Notes: a model not told the origin generated them from the letters alone. 64,000 nucleotides of DNA from Sulfurovaceae bacterium (GCA_028715055.1 JAQTLE010000002.1:62001-126000); one strand, 5' to 3'. Counted from the stretch's first letter, positions 39,173-48,169 are shown. Numbers and translations are program-made.

Positions 39173-39440
39173 TTTAATGTATAGCAACTTACCTCAATAT
39201 TAAGCTTCATATCTTTATTAATTTACTACCAGAGTTGTTTTAGTTGCTGTGATGATAGTTATATAAAACATTAAAATGTTTTTATATTGGGGAATTTATG
39301 AAGATTTGATTAGATGAATATTCTCTTTGTATTTTAAATTTAAAAAACATTTTTACTGAATACGGATCTTAAGAATTGTAAATGGTCTCTTTACAAATTT
39401 CGCATATAATTTGCACAAATATAATAAATAGGATTTTAAC
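39173..39440. other. AT-rich intergenic region with one hairpin
   Basis: This 268-base gap contains AAAACATT and AATGTTTT (39265-39282) as an eight-pair hairpin with an AA loop and further T's, which may end the rsuA transcript. A -10-like CATATAAT lies near 39402-39409, before the CDF gene. No gene was found. Confidence 0.45.
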
Positions 39441-40343
39441 TTGAGCACAATAAACCCAAAGGAACAAGCTGCCAAGCTATCTGTAATTTCTAATACAGCC
39501 CTCGTTGTCGGGAAGCTCACTGTAGGTGTAGCCATAGGTTCTGTTGGAGTACTATCAGAGGGTATCCACTCGTCATTAGACCTTTTGGCTTCGATTATTG
39601 CATTTTTTGCAGTGAGACAAGCTTCACACCCTGCAGATGAAAAACACCGATATGGACATGGCAAGATTGAAAATCTTTCAGGTACACTTGAAGGTGTATT
39701 GATTTTAATAGCTGCATTTTGGATAGTTTTAGAAGCAATCCAAAAACTCTTACATCCCCAAGCAGTAGAGTTTGTGGGATGGGGGGTTGGTATTATGGCT
39801 GTATCTTCAATTGTGAACTTCTTTATTTCTCGTCATCTTCAAAAAATCAGCGAAGAAACCGACTCAATTGCTCTTAAAGCAGATGCTATGCATCTTAGAA
39901 CCGATGTATTGACATCACTCGGTGTTATGGCTGGTTTGCTTGGAATATACCTTACTGGTTGGCAGTGGCTTGATCCATTGGCAGCAATTGCAGTTGCCGC
40001 ATTGATAGTGCATGCGGCATGGGAATTGATACGTGAATCTTTTGCCCCACTCCTTGATGCAAGTTTATCGTACGAAGACGAGCAAAAAATCATTGGGAAA
40101 ATAAAAGATCACCAAGAGCATTTTATTGACTTTCATGATTTAAGAACAAGGAAAGCAGGTTCTGAACGTCATGTTGATTTTCATCTAACTGTTTGTAGAT
40201 ATCATTCCATTGAACATGCACATGGCCTTGCGGATAGAATTGAATATGATATTCAAACAATATTTAATGAAACCAGTATTCTCATTCATCATGAACCGTG
40301 CGATGAAGTGTGTGAGGGATGCCAAAAAGCGTGTAAGGCTTGA
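39441..40343 (+). CDS. Cation diffusion facilitator (CDF) family metal transporter
   Basis: This is a 300-residue membrane protein with six helices and a C-terminal cytoplasmic domain. It exports divalent metals such as Zn, Fe, Mn or Cd using the proton gradient. It keeps the CDF metal-site pattern in GIHSSLDLLAS (TM2) and ADAMHLRTDVLTS (TM5), and the HPADEKHRYGHGKIE loop. It ends with a Cys-rich tail, C-x3-C-x2-C-x3-C, that is not part of the core family and may sense or bind metal. The start is TTG, seven bases after AGGA. Confidence 0.92.
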   Translation: MSTINPKEQAAKLSVISNTALVVGKLTVGVAIGSVGVLSEGIHSSLDLLASIIAFFAVRQASHPADEKHRYGHGKIENLSGTLEGVLILIAAFWIVLEAIQKLLHPQAVEFVGWGVGIMAVSSIVNFFISRHLQKISEETDSIALKADAMHLRTDVLTSLGVMAGLLGIYLTGWQWLDPLAAIAVAALIVHAAWELIRESFAPLLDASLSYEDEQKIIGKIKDHQEHFIDFHDLRTRKAGSERHVDFHLTVCRYHSIEHAHGLADRIEYDIQTIFNETSILIHHEPCDEVCEGCQKACKA

Positions 40344-40391
40344 ATTAAGTCTTATAAATAATTTAATCAAATCAACTATTTAGGAGTGAAC

Positions 40392-40658
40392 ATGAAATGT
40401 CCAGTATGTATAACTGAATCATTAGTTATATCAGAGAGAAGCGGAATTGAAATCGATTATTGTCCAAAATGCCGTGGAATTTGGCTTGATCGAGGAGAAC
40501 TTGATAAAATCATTGAGCGTGCCGAAAAACAAACATCTACACGCCCTTTATACAATGAAGAGAGAGGACCTCGCTATGACCATCATGATCGAAATGAATA
40601 TTCGCATCATCAAAAGCATTATAAGAAAAAGTCATTTTGGGGTGAATTATTTGATTAA
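40392..40658 (+). CDS. TFIIB-type zinc ribbon protein
   Basis: This 88-residue protein has a zf-TFIIB zinc ribbon made by CPVC (residues 3-6) and CPKCRGIWLDRGEL (near 24-37). A highly charged, His/Tyr-rich tail (HHDRNEYSHHQKHYKKK) follows, and the protein ends in FWGELFD. The function of this widespread family is unknown. I prefer the ATG at 40392, since AGGAG ends only five bases before it and the tracked GTG at 40386 overlaps that site. It lies 48 bases after the CDF gene and probably shares its transcript. Confidence 0.85.
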   Translation: MKCPVCITESLVISERSGIEIDYCPKCRGIWLDRGELDKIIERAEKQTSTRPLYNEERGPRYDHHDRNEYSHHQKHYKKKSFWGELFD

Positions 40659-40731
40659 TAGCAATCATCAATAAATCAGTAGCATACTGACTTTAATCCA
40701 ATGTCTAAATTACAAGTTAATTGTAGTCAAT

Positions 40732-40755
40732 TTTAAAGTTTTATGAATACAATAT
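40732..40755 (+). promoter_or_regulatory. Promoter-like element of the Cys-rich small gene
   Basis: TTTAAAGTTTT followed by A and then TGAATACAATAT lies 34 bases before the ATG at 40789. Almost the same sequence is found before ccsBA (41536-41560). TACAAT would be the -10. Confidence 0.5.
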
Positions 40756-40788
40756 TATTGGTATATATGATGATCATGGAGAATTAAA

Positions 40789-40989
40789 ATGAGTAGCGGA
40801 TGGGGATGTCAGCATCTAGGTAGGAATAATAAAGAGTCAGATTGGTGTAATTTGTTAAAACACAAATGCGATCCTGGATGCAAAGGATGTGTGCTTTATA
40901 GTGCCGGTGTTTTTTCGACTAACAAACCAAATTTTGATGAAACAAAAAAGCCAAAAAATAGAAGTGATAATCCATTTGGCAGAAAGTGA
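40789..40989 (+). CDS. Small cysteine-rich protein, possible metal-binding
   Basis: This 66-residue cytoplasmic protein has five Cys and one His in its first 34 residues (WGCQH, WC, KCDPGCKGC) and a basic, polar tail. The CDPGCKGCV pattern looks like a small zinc or iron-sulfur binding module. I recall similar hypothetical proteins in this phylum but cannot name a family. It has its own promoter-like element. It follows the CDF and zinc-ribbon genes, and its gene runs toward the YcgN-like gene. The ATG follows CATGGAGAATTAAA. Confidence 0.7.
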   Translation: MSSGWGCQHLGRNNKESDWCNLLKHKCDPGCKGCVLYSAGVFSTNKPNFDETKKPKNRSDNPFGRK

Positions 40990-41025
40990 TCTTCAAGATA
41001 CGCTAAAAGATGAGATAAAATAATA

Positions 41026-41457
41026 TCACCATTCTACGATATGGTCTTCTAGTATTATGTCATCTGTTTCTTCTATATGGTTTGAGGCATTGACACCGTA
41101 AGTTCTTGCGCTGTCTTTTGTGCCACTGATAAGAGGATGCCAAGAAGGAAGCGGTTTGCCGGCGTGACGTAGGCGATAAGCGCAAGTTTCCGGCAGCCAG
41201 TCAAACTTTTTAACCCTTTGTAGTGTAAGCTGCATACATTCAGGTACGATTTTGAAGCGATCTTCATAGTTTTTGCATCCGCCATTTTCTATGTCAAAGC
41301 ATTTGCATACGACATTTGTCGCGACTATGCTATCGTCGTCGCAAACTAATCTATGAAGACAACATAGTCCGCATCCATCACATAATGCTTCCCATTCATT
41401 ATGTGTCAGTTCTGTTAATTGTTTGGTTTCCCAGAAATTATCTCTTGTAGTTTTCAT
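41026..41457 (-). CDS. YcgN/UPF0260 family cysteine-cluster protein
   Basis: This 143-residue protein carries CDGCGLCC (residues 27-34) near the N-terminus, then CDDD, CKCF and further Cys residues, the pattern of the UPF0260/YcgN and YkgJ-like Cys-cluster families that are thought to bind metal or an Fe-S cluster. W residues and a LPSWHPLISG stretch near residue 103 are conserved in YcgN. The function is unknown. The gene is convergent with the Cys-rich small gene and divergent from ccsBA. Confidence 0.9.
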   Translation of the reverse strand: MKTTRDNFWETKQLTELTHNEWEALCDGCGLCCLHRLVCDDDSIVATNVVCKCFDIENGGCKNYEDRFKIVPECMQLTLQRVKKFDWLPETCAYRLRHAGKPLPSWHPLISGTKDSARTYGVNASNHIEETDDIILEDHIVEW

Positions 41458-41535
41458 AAGCGAAAGTCTAGCACGAGAAGGATTAAAACCGGCAATTTAT
41501 TAAACACAAAAGTAATTGGACATTATTTATCCTAA

Positions 41536-41560
41536 TTTAAAGTTTTTGTGAATACAATAT
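41536..41560 (+). promoter_or_regulatory. Promoter-like element of ccsBA
   Basis: TTTAAAGTTTT then TG and TGAATACAATAT lies 25 bases before the ccsBA ATG. It nearly repeats the element before the Cys-rich small gene at 40732. Confidence 0.5.
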
Positions 41561-41584
41561 CTTTTTTAAACAACAAGGAATTTT

Positions 41585-44500
41585 ATGAATATAATAAAAA
41601 AACTTTTTTCTATGAAAATGGCTGTTGTTATGATGGTGCTTTTTGGTGTCATTATAGGTGGTGCGACATTTATTGAAAACGATTACGGTACACAAACTGT
41701 TCAAGCATTGATATATAAAACAAAATGGTTTGAACTGTTTTTGTTTTATTTTATAGCTATTTTAATCTATCAGATGTCAAATTTCAAATCATATAAAAAT
41801 AAATTGCCGGTATTTTTATTCCACCTATCTTTCGTAATTATTGCACTTGGGGCAGTAATGACCAGATATATTGGATATGAAGGCAAATTGTCTGTCAGAG
41901 AAGGTAGCGCAACAAATCAAATGCTATCCATGGATACTTATTTGCAAATACAAGCTACAAATGGCAAGCAAACAGCATACGAAGAATATCCTTTGAGACT
42001 TTCATCATTATCAAACAATCATTTTGATAAGTCATTGCAAGTAGGCAATAAAAATGTTTCTATTGTTCTCAGAGAATATCTGCCGCAATTCGAATATAAA
42101 TTGGATCAAAATGTCACTGATGGCGTTAAAACGCTTGAGCTTATGGTAAGCAGTGCTAGCGGTGCCGGTGAAAAAGTATATATTCAAAAAGGCGAAACTA
42201 AAACTGTAGGCAGCATGATAGTATCTTATGATGCCAACGAAACCGCTCCAGGTGTATTTGCTGTCAAGGATACCACTGACGGCCTGGTTGCAAACTTTCC
42301 AAGCAATGCATTAACATTAAGCATGAACGACAGAAGCGAAGGGACCGTAAAAGCGGGAGAAAACAAATTTGAACAAAGAATGCTTTATAGATTTGACAGC
42401 AATGCTATAGTGCTTAAAGCTATTTATCCGAAAGCTAAATTTACAAAAGTATCAAGCAGTCTTAAACCAATGGCAAATAAACCTGAATATGTATCAATGG
42501 ATGTAAAAGTTGGAGATAAATCAACAAATATAGAATTTAATCCTATTCAAGGCACAGCCGGCGATATAAAAACAATAGAACTTGATGGAGTGAGCATATC
42601 CATGACCGTAGGAGCAAAAGTGATAGAACTTCCTTTTGAGATATTTTTAAAAGATTTCAAGCTTGATCGTTATCCTGGGTCTATGACTCCATCATCATAT
42701 GCCAGTGATGTCGTACTTACAGATAAGACGAATAATGTAACTATGCCTTATTCTATATATATGAATCACGTATTGGATTACAACAATTTTAGATTATTCC
42801 AGACATCTTATGATCCGGATGAAAAAGGCACTGTTCTTTCAGTAAATCATGACCCTGGAACAAAGATGACTTATTTGGGATACTTGCTTTTGGCTATCGG
42901 TATGATATGGTCTCTTTTTACAAAAAACGGAAGATTTCAAAAGTTACTTAAAGATACAAAATCTTTGCAACAGCTAAGTGTGGCACTTGTCATGATAGGA
43001 GCAGTTATCTATACTCCATTAAAAGCTAATGATATCAATGCTTCTCTTCCAAAATTTGATCAACAGCATATTGAGAAATTTAAACGACTTGTAGTACAAG
43101 ATACTCAGGGTCGAATGAAACCTATGGATACAATGGCAACAGAAGTTGTATCAAAGATTTCGGGTAAAACCTCTATGTTTGGTATGAATGCAAATGAATT
43201 ATTCTTGGGCATGATGTTGAAGCCTCAAGAATTTCAAGCTATTTCTATGATACAAATAAGCCATCCGCAAATTGCAAAAGATTTGGGCTTGAGCGAAGAC
43301 GCTAAATATGCCAAATTCACTGATTTTTTCAATAAAACGGGGCAATACAAACTTTTTGATGCCGTACAAAAGGCCAATCAAAAACCGCCATTGGAAAAAA
43401 ATCAATATGACAAAGAATTGATCAAAGTCGATGAAAGGCTTAATGTTGCTTATATGACATATATGGGAGATTTCTTCCGCGTATATCCAAAACCACAAGA
43501 TCCTAATAATTCATGGTTTTCGCCTGTAAATGCCATGAAGACATTTTCACCAAACGAGGCTGAAATGGTCAGAATGATCACAGCAAATTATTTTGGGCAA
43601 TTAGATAACGCTATTGGCAGCGGAAAATGGGATAAGGCAAATGAGGCATTAGATTTAATAGTAAAATTTCAAAATTTATTTGGAGCAAAAGTTATACCAA
43701 GCGCAACACATATTGATTTTGAGATAGCATATAATAATTATGGATTGTTTTCTAAGCTAGCTCCGTATTATTTGCTTTTGGGGCTATTGCTTATAATTGC
43801 TGCGTTTGTACACATAATAAGACCATTGTCATCTATTGGTTTGATAATGAAAGGTGCCGTTGTACTTTTAGGTCTTGGTTTTGTTGTACATTTGGCAGGA
43901 CTCGGCATCAGATGGTATATATCAGGCCATGCCCCATGGAGCAATGCTTATGAATCAGTAGTCTTCATAGCAGCATCCACTGTGTTGGCAGGGTTGCTAT
44001 TAGGCCGCAAAAGTATATTTGCTCTTGCTGCTACGGCTTTGTTGGCAGGAGCTACTATGGGTGTGGCTCATATGAATTTTATGAATCCAGAGATTACGCC
44101 TCTAGTGCCTGTACTTAAATCTTATTGGTTGATGATCCATGTAGCATTTATAGTTTCCGGGGATGGTTTCTTTGGATTAGGGTTTATACTTTCATTGCTA
44201 ACGCTAATTCTATTTATTTTTAGAAGTGATAGCAGGCCAAATATAGATAAATCTATCAAAGAATTGTCAGCACTATCCGAAATGTCATTATTTGTCGGAT
44301 TAACAGTATTTACGATAGGCAACTTTCTAGGTGGAGTATGGGCAAATGAAAGCTGGGGAAGATATTGGGGTTGGGATCCAAAAGAGACCTGGGCGGCAGT
44401 AACGATATTGATTTATGCAGCAGTTATCCATCTGAGATTTATTCCAAAACTAAAAAGCCTATTTGTATATAATGTAGCTGCTGTATGGGCATACAGTACT

Positions 44501-44659
44501 GTGCTTATGACTTATTTTGGAGTCAATTATTATCTATCAGGATTACATTCATACGCAGCAGGAGATCCAATGCCTATTCCAGAGTGGGTTTATATTGCTA
44601 TAGTTGTAGTGGGATTTTTGACGCTATCGGCAAGCTTTAAAAGAAAGATAAAATCTTAA
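41585..44659 (+). CDS. ccsBA: Cytochrome c biogenesis protein CcsBA (ResB-CcsA fusion)
   Basis: This System II haem lyase carries haem across the membrane and attaches it to CxxCH motifs of periplasmic cytochromes. The 1024 residues fuse ResB/CcsB (about 1-470, with N-terminal membrane helices and a large periplasmic domain) to CcsA (about 720-1024). The CcsA part has the WWD haem-handling motif as WGRYWGWDPKETWA and flanking His residues. Such fusions are the normal form in Campylobacterota. The window's own small cytochromes would be substrates. The ribosome site is AAGGAATTTT. Confidence 0.96.
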   Translation: MNIIKKLFSMKMAVVMMVLFGVIIGGATFIENDYGTQTVQALIYKTKWFELFLFYFIAILIYQMSNFKSYKNKLPVFLFHLSFVIIALGAVMTRYIGYEGKLSVREGSATNQMLSMDTYLQIQATNGKQTAYEEYPLRLSSLSNNHFDKSLQVGNKNVSIVLREYLPQFEYKLDQNVTDGVKTLELMVSSASGAGEKVYIQKGETKTVGSMIVSYDANETAPGVFAVKDTTDGLVANFPSNALTLSMNDRSEGTVKAGENKFEQRMLYRFDSNAIVLKAIYPKAKFTKVSSSLKPMANKPEYVSMDVKVGDKSTNIEFNPIQGTAGDIKTIELDGVSISMTVGAKVIELPFEIFLKDFKLDRYPGSMTPSSYASDVVLTDKTNNVTMPYSIYMNHVLDYNNFRLFQTSYDPDEKGTVLSVNHDPGTKMTYLGYLLLAIGMIWSLFTKNGRFQKLLKDTKSLQQLSVALVMIGAVIYTPLKANDINASLPKFDQQHIEKFKRLVVQDTQGRMKPMDTMATEVVSKISGKTSMFGMNANELFLGMMLKPQEFQAISMIQISHPQIAKDLGLSEDAKYAKFTDFFNKTGQYKLFDAVQKANQKPPLEKNQYDKELIKVDERLNVAYMTYMGDFFRVYPKPQDPNNSWFSPVNAMKTFSPNEAEMVRMITANYFGQLDNAIGSGKWDKANEALDLIVKFQNLFGAKVIPSATHIDFEIAYNNYGLFSKLAPYYLLLGLLLIIAAFVHIIRPLSSIGLIMKGAVVLLGLGFVVHLAGLGIRWYISGHAPWSNAYESVVFIAASTVLAGLLLGRKSIFALAATALLAGATMGVAHMNFMNPEITPLVPVLKSYWLMIHVAFIVSGDGFFGLGFILSLLTLILFIFRSDSRPNIDKSIKELSALSEMSLFVGLTVFTIGNFLGGVWANESWGRYWGWDPKETWAAVTILIYAAVIHLRFIPKLKSLFVYNVAAVWAYSTVLMTYFGVNYYLSGLHSYAAGDPMPIPEWVYIAIVVVGFLTLSASFKRKIKS

Positions 44660-44707
44660 ATTTTTTTAATGCAATAACTAATGAACGATATTCAACTATG
44701 TAAATTT

Positions 44708-44713
44708 TATAAT
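44708..44713 (+). promoter_or_regulatory. -10 box of mscL
   Basis: TATAAT lies 35 bases before the mscL ATG, between ccsBA and mscL. Confidence 0.5.
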
Positions 44714-44747
44714 AGTTGGGTATTTTGATTGCTAAAAAGGATGAAGT

Positions 44748-45149
44748 ATGTTTAAAGAGTTTAAAAAGTTTCTTATCAAAGGCAATATGTTGGATATGGC
44801 AGTAGGTTTTATTACCGGTGCTGCTTTTTCTACTATGGTTAAATCGCTTGTTGATAATATCATAATGCCGCCGATCGGTATGCTGCTTGGCAAGGTTGAT
44901 TTTGTACAATTATATATTTCGCTTGATGGCAATAGCTATGCTACTTTAGACGCTGCTGCAAAAGCAGGAGCGCCTGTGATCAAATATGGTGCTTTTATAA
45001 ATGATGTTATTTCATTTGTTATTGTGGGGTTTGTAATATTTATAGCGATAAAAGCATACAATAAGATCAAAACAACACCAGAAGAAGAAAATATTCCAGA
45101 AGAAACAATACTTTTGCTTAGAGAGATCAGAGACAGTCTAAAAAAATAA
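44748..45149 (+). CDS. mscL: Large-conductance mechanosensitive channel
   Basis: MscL is the pentameric emergency valve that opens under membrane tension at osmotic downshock. The 133 residues show the N-terminal amphipathic helix FKEFKKFLIKGNMLDMAVG, the gating helix TM1 with AVGFITGAAFSTMVKSLVDNIIMPPIG, a periplasmic loop, TM2 (DVISFVIVGFVIFIAIKAYN) and a charged C-terminal helix (EETILLLREIRDSLKK). The length is typical. The ATG follows AAAAAGGATGAAGT. It converges on the tcdA-like gene with only 12 bases between. Confidence 0.96.
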   Translation: MFKEFKKFLIKGNMLDMAVGFITGAAFSTMVKSLVDNIIMPPIGMLLGKVDFVQLYISLDGNSYATLDAAAKAGAPVIKYGAFINDVISFVIVGFVIFIAIKAYNKIKTTPEEENIPEETILLLREIRDSLKK

Positions 45150-45161
45150 TATTTTTGCGCT

Positions 45162-45818
45162 TTATACTCTTCCCTTCTTTGGTATATTTAATATCTTTTT
45201 GACCGCTTCAGAACAAACCGTGAGTCCAAATGCTCCGGTTACGGCAACACATGATCCTTTATCCTTGCACTTTGCTTCCTCAGTAGAAAATACAACCGTA
45301 AAATTGCGATCGAACTTAGCTTTTTTTAATTCTCTTCGCATTTTATTTGCTAATGCTTCACCTTGAGTTTTCCAAATAGATGCTACAGATATTTTACTGG
45401 AATCATATCTCTTAGCAGAACCTACGGCCATTATAAGCTTTGGAAAACATTTTTTTGCTATTTCAAGCTTGACTTTTGTAGTATCACAAGAATCTATAAC
45501 TATATCATAAGGAGTAAAATCAAAATCTTTTACCCATGCAATATCCATTTTTTGATTTATGGTTTTAATGCCGGGATACAACTCTTCTAGTCTTTTGGTT
45601 TTAAATTCTCCGACCGCTTCGGAACCTATTTGTCTATTTTTATTACTTTCTTCATAGATATCATAATCTATTACGGTAATATGCTTTATGCCACTGCGAT
45701 ATAGACAGTCAAGTGCATAACTTCCTACGCCTCCGGCTCCTAATATTAGTACTGAGGCTTTTTGAAGTTTAGCAAATCCGCCTTCTCCAAAAAGCATACG
45801 GCATCTGTCAAATCTCAT
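45162..45818 (-). CDS. ThiF/E1-like ATP-dependent enzyme, tRNA t6A dehydratase (TcdA)-like
   Basis: This 218-residue protein has an E1/ThiF adenylation domain with the nucleotide loop GAGGVGSYALD near 30-40, the acidic DYD, and NKNRQIG (Arg finger). TcdA (CsdL) forms cyclic t6A on tRNA. The match to TcdA comes from the ...FDR...FGEGGFAKLQ... start and the EALANKMRRELKKA stretch. At 218 residues it is shorter than E. coli TcdA (268), which has an extra C-terminal membrane segment. I choose the ATG at 45818: it overlaps the surE stop by four bases (ATGA), so the pair is coupled. Confidence 0.85.
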   Translation of the reverse strand: MRFDRCRMLFGEGGFAKLQKASVLILGAGGVGSYALDCLYRSGIKHITVIDYDIYEESNKNRQIGSEAVGEFKTKRLEELYPGIKTINQKMDIAWVKDFDFTPYDIVIDSCDTTKVKLEIAKKCFPKLIMAVGSAKRYDSSKISVASIWKTQGEALANKMRRELKKAKFDRNFTVVFSTEEAKCKDKGSCVAVTGAFGLTVCSEAVKKILNIPKKGRV

Positions 45819-46594
45819 AGCCACTGCTTTAATGCATCAATATCTATATGGCTTGTCATATCCAGATGAACAGGAGTGATGGATACATATCCTTGATCTA
45901 TAGCGTCAAAATCCGTTATTTCACCTTCTGTTTGTTCCCAATCAAGCCTTGGTAAACCTATCCAATAATGTTCTAAGCCTCTTGGATTTTTGTGAACTTC
46001 TGCATCATTTCCGTATAATCTTTTGCCAGCACGGGTTATCATAAATCCATTGCATACTTCTGAAGATATCGGGGGTATATTAACATTTAGAAATTTTCTA
46101 GGTCCTATGGGAAAACCATCTTCTAAGATACGCTTTGCCAATTTGACAACACTGTCTTTGGCCAATTCGTATCCAAAGTCATCTATATTTTGACATTGAC
46201 CATGACACACCTGAGATATGGCGATTGCCGGAATACCTTGCAATACAGCTTCCATTGCAGCTGCAGCAGTACCGGAATAGGTAATATCCTCTCCCATGTT
46301 TGAACCCTTATTTATGCCTGAGATGATAAGATCCGGTTTGCTATTTTCATTAAATAATTTATTGAGCGCCAAAAATATGCAATCAGTTGGTGTGCCATCA
46401 TCAAGCTTGAAAAAATCCTCCTCAATTTCAACAAACCTAAGAGGTCTAGTGAGCGTAAGAGAGTGTCCGCAAGCAGATTTTTCAACAGTAGGAGCTACTA
46501 CCGTAACTCTACCCAAAGGTCTTAATGCCTCAACTAATTCATGCAATCCTTTGGATTCAAAACCGTCATCATTGGTAACAAGTATGTGTTTCAT
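45815..46594 (-). CDS. surE: 5'/3'-nucleotidase SurE
   Basis: SurE is a metal-dependent nucleoside monophosphatase of stationary phase. It has the N-terminal signature ILVTNDDG with the metal-binding Asp pair, followed by PTVEKSACGHSLT and the SGINKGSNMGEDITYSGTAAAA-type region that closes the active site. I choose the ATG at 46594 (259 residues) because the family starts with the M-x2-ILVTNDDG motif. The longer tracked ORF (46648) adds 18 residues with no support. The gene is co-transcribed with the tcdA-like gene. Confidence 0.95.
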   Translation of the reverse strand: MKHILVTNDDGFESKGLHELVEALRPLGRVTVVAPTVEKSACGHSLTLTRPLRFVEIEEDFFKLDDGTPTDCIFLALNKLFNENSKPDLIISGINKGSNMGEDITYSGTAAAAMEAVLQGIPAIAISQVCHGQCQNIDDFGYELAKDSVVKLAKRILEDGFPIGPRKFLNVNIPPISSEVCNGFMITRAGKRLYGNDAEVHKNPRGLEHYWIGLPRLDWEQTEGEITDFDAIDQGYVSITPVHLDMTSHIDIDALKQWL

Positions 46595-46638
46595 TATATC
46601 TCTTTGTAAAAATTCAAATGCTATTATAGCCTTTTTGG

Positions 46639-46644
46639 TATAAT
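46639..46644 (+). promoter_or_regulatory. Extended -10 promoter of greA
   Basis: TGGTATAAT is an extended -10 box whose TATAAT is at 46639-46644, 26 bases before the GTG start of greA. Confidence 0.6.
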
Positions 46645-46670
46645 ACAATAAATTAATCCAAGGAACTATA

Positions 46671-47165
46671 GTGCAAAAAGAACCAATGCTTCATGCTACA
46701 TATACAAAGTTAACTAAAGAACTAGAACATCTCAAAACAGTAGAAAGAAATGAAATAGCTAGAGTTATAGATGAAGCTAGAGCTTTGGGAGATCTAAAAG
46801 AAAATGCAGAGTATCATGCTGCCAAAGAGAAGCAAGGGCTTATGGAGGCTCGCATTATAGAAGTTGGCGATCTGCTCTCTCGTGCTCATATCATAGATCC
46901 ATCAACTCTAAGCCATACCAGAGTCTGTTTTGGATCTACTGTGAAACTTGTGGATCAAGACAATGACAATGTGATTAAATATACCATTGTAGGCACCCAA
47001 GAATCCAATCCGACGCATGGACTAATATCTCTTTTTTCTCCTCTGGCAAAGGCACTCATGGGCAAAGAAGAAGGTGACGAGATAGAAGTGTTGCTGCCTA
47101 ATGGTCAAAAATGCTATGAAATAACGACAGTATGTTATGAAGAGATTTGCATCAAGGAAAAATAA
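46671..47165 (+). CDS. greA: Transcription elongation factor GreA
   Basis: GreA stimulates the RNA-cleavage activity of stalled RNA polymerase. The 164 residues comprise the N-terminal coiled-coil hairpin (about 1-80), with the acidic tip as ALGDLKENAEYHAAKEKQ, and the C-terminal FKBP-like domain (SPLAKALMGKEEGDEIEV). The start is GTG after AAGGAACTATA, giving the family's MQKEPM start. The stop overlaps argC (TAATG), so the two genes are coupled. Confidence 0.96.
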   Translation: MQKEPMLHATYTKLTKELEHLKTVERNEIARVIDEARALGDLKENAEYHAAKEKQGLMEARIIEVGDLLSRAHIIDPSTLSHTRVCFGSTVKLVDQDNDNVIKYTIVGTQESNPTHGLISLFSPLAKALMGKEEGDEIEVLLPNGQKCYEITTVCYEEICIKEK

Positions 47166-48169
47166 TGAGAGTAGGAATTGTAGGAGTAAGCGGCTATACT
47201 GGTTTGGAGCTTATCAAGCTTATTTTGAATCACCCATTTTTTTATCTTACATACTTGGCTACCACCACTGGTGATACTATGGTAGAATCCATACACCCTG
47301 CATTGCAAGATGTAATTACAATGGATGTAGAAAAAGCTTCTGTTGAGGGGATAAAAGCCCATTGCGATGTGGTATTTCTAGCTCTGCCGCATAAAGCATC
47401 TATGGGGTTTGCCAAAGATCTTTGGGATAGCTACATCAAAGTGGTTGATCTCTCAGCAGATTATCGCCTGCTGCAAGAAACTTATGAAAAACATTATTGC
47501 GCTCATGAAGATGCTCCAAACGCTCATAAAGGTGTATATGGACTTATAGAACATTATCGCGAAGATATAAAAAATGCCAAACTTGTAGCAAGCCCTGGAT
47601 GTTATCCTACGGCTACTTTGCTTGGCATATTGCCTTTTATACCGCATATAGATACAAATGCGCCATTGTTTGTGGATGCCAAATCAGGAGTGAGCGGAGC
47701 AGGCAAGAATTGTACGGAAACCACCCATTTTGTGAGTATTAATGATAATATATTTGCGTATAATCCACTCAAACATCGTCATGCGCCAGAAATTGCAGAA
47801 AAGATCGAGGATATTCATAACGTCAAAATGAATGTGCATTTTGTTCCCCATCTAGTTCCTATGACTAGAGGTGAGCTAGTAAGCGTATATGCAACACTCA
47901 AAAACGACATAGATCCGCTTGAAGTACTCAAAAAACATTATGCAAATGAACCTTTTATCCGTATTAGAGAAAAGCCGGTAGATACTAAAAGCGTATCAGG
48001 CACACATTTTTGTGATATTTTTGCAGCCAGAGAGGGTAATGCGCTTTTTGTAAGCAGCAGCATAGACAATCTTCTTCGTGGCGCAAGCTCACAAGCATTG
48101 GCTGCTGCAAACATTATGTGCGGGTTAGATGAGAGTGCCGGATTGCCAAGATTGGCTTATGTTCCATAA
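47165..48169 (+). CDS. argC: N-acetyl-gamma-glutamyl-phosphate reductase
   Basis: ArgC reduces N-acetylglutamyl-phosphate with NADPH, the third step of arginine synthesis. The 334 residues have the NADP loop GVSGYTGLEL, the catalytic Cys in SPGCYPTAT (near 149) and the active-site His region HRHAPEI. I choose the ATG at 47165, after AAGGAAAAATA. The tracked TTG at 47147 adds six residues inside greA. It overlaps the stop of greA by one base and the phosphoesterase gene by about 11 bases. Confidence 0.96.
   Translation: MRVGIVGVSGYTGLELIKLILNHPFFYLTYLATTTGDTMVESIHPALQDVITMDVEKASVEGIKAHCDVVFLALPHKASMGFAKDLWDSYIKVVDLSADYRLLQETYEKHYCAHEDAPNAHKGVYGLIEHYREDIKNAKLVASPGCYPTATLLGILPFIPHIDTNAPLFVDAKSGVSGAGKNCTETTHFVSINDNIFAYNPLKHRHAPEIAEKIEDIHNVKMNVHFVPHLVPMTRGELVSVYATLKNDIDPLEVLKKHYANEPFIRIREKPVDTKSVSGTHFCDIFAAREGNALFVSSSIDNLLRGASSQALAAANIMCGLDESAGLPRLAYVP

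Noticed and set aside
40447-40674. Plus-strand ORF of 75 residues overlapping the zinc ribbon gene
   Set aside because: It is in another frame of a gene with a clear zinc ribbon and has no ribosome site.
46595-46648. Longer start for surE
   Set aside because: SurE proteins start right before ILVTNDDG. The extra residues would also run into the greA promoter.
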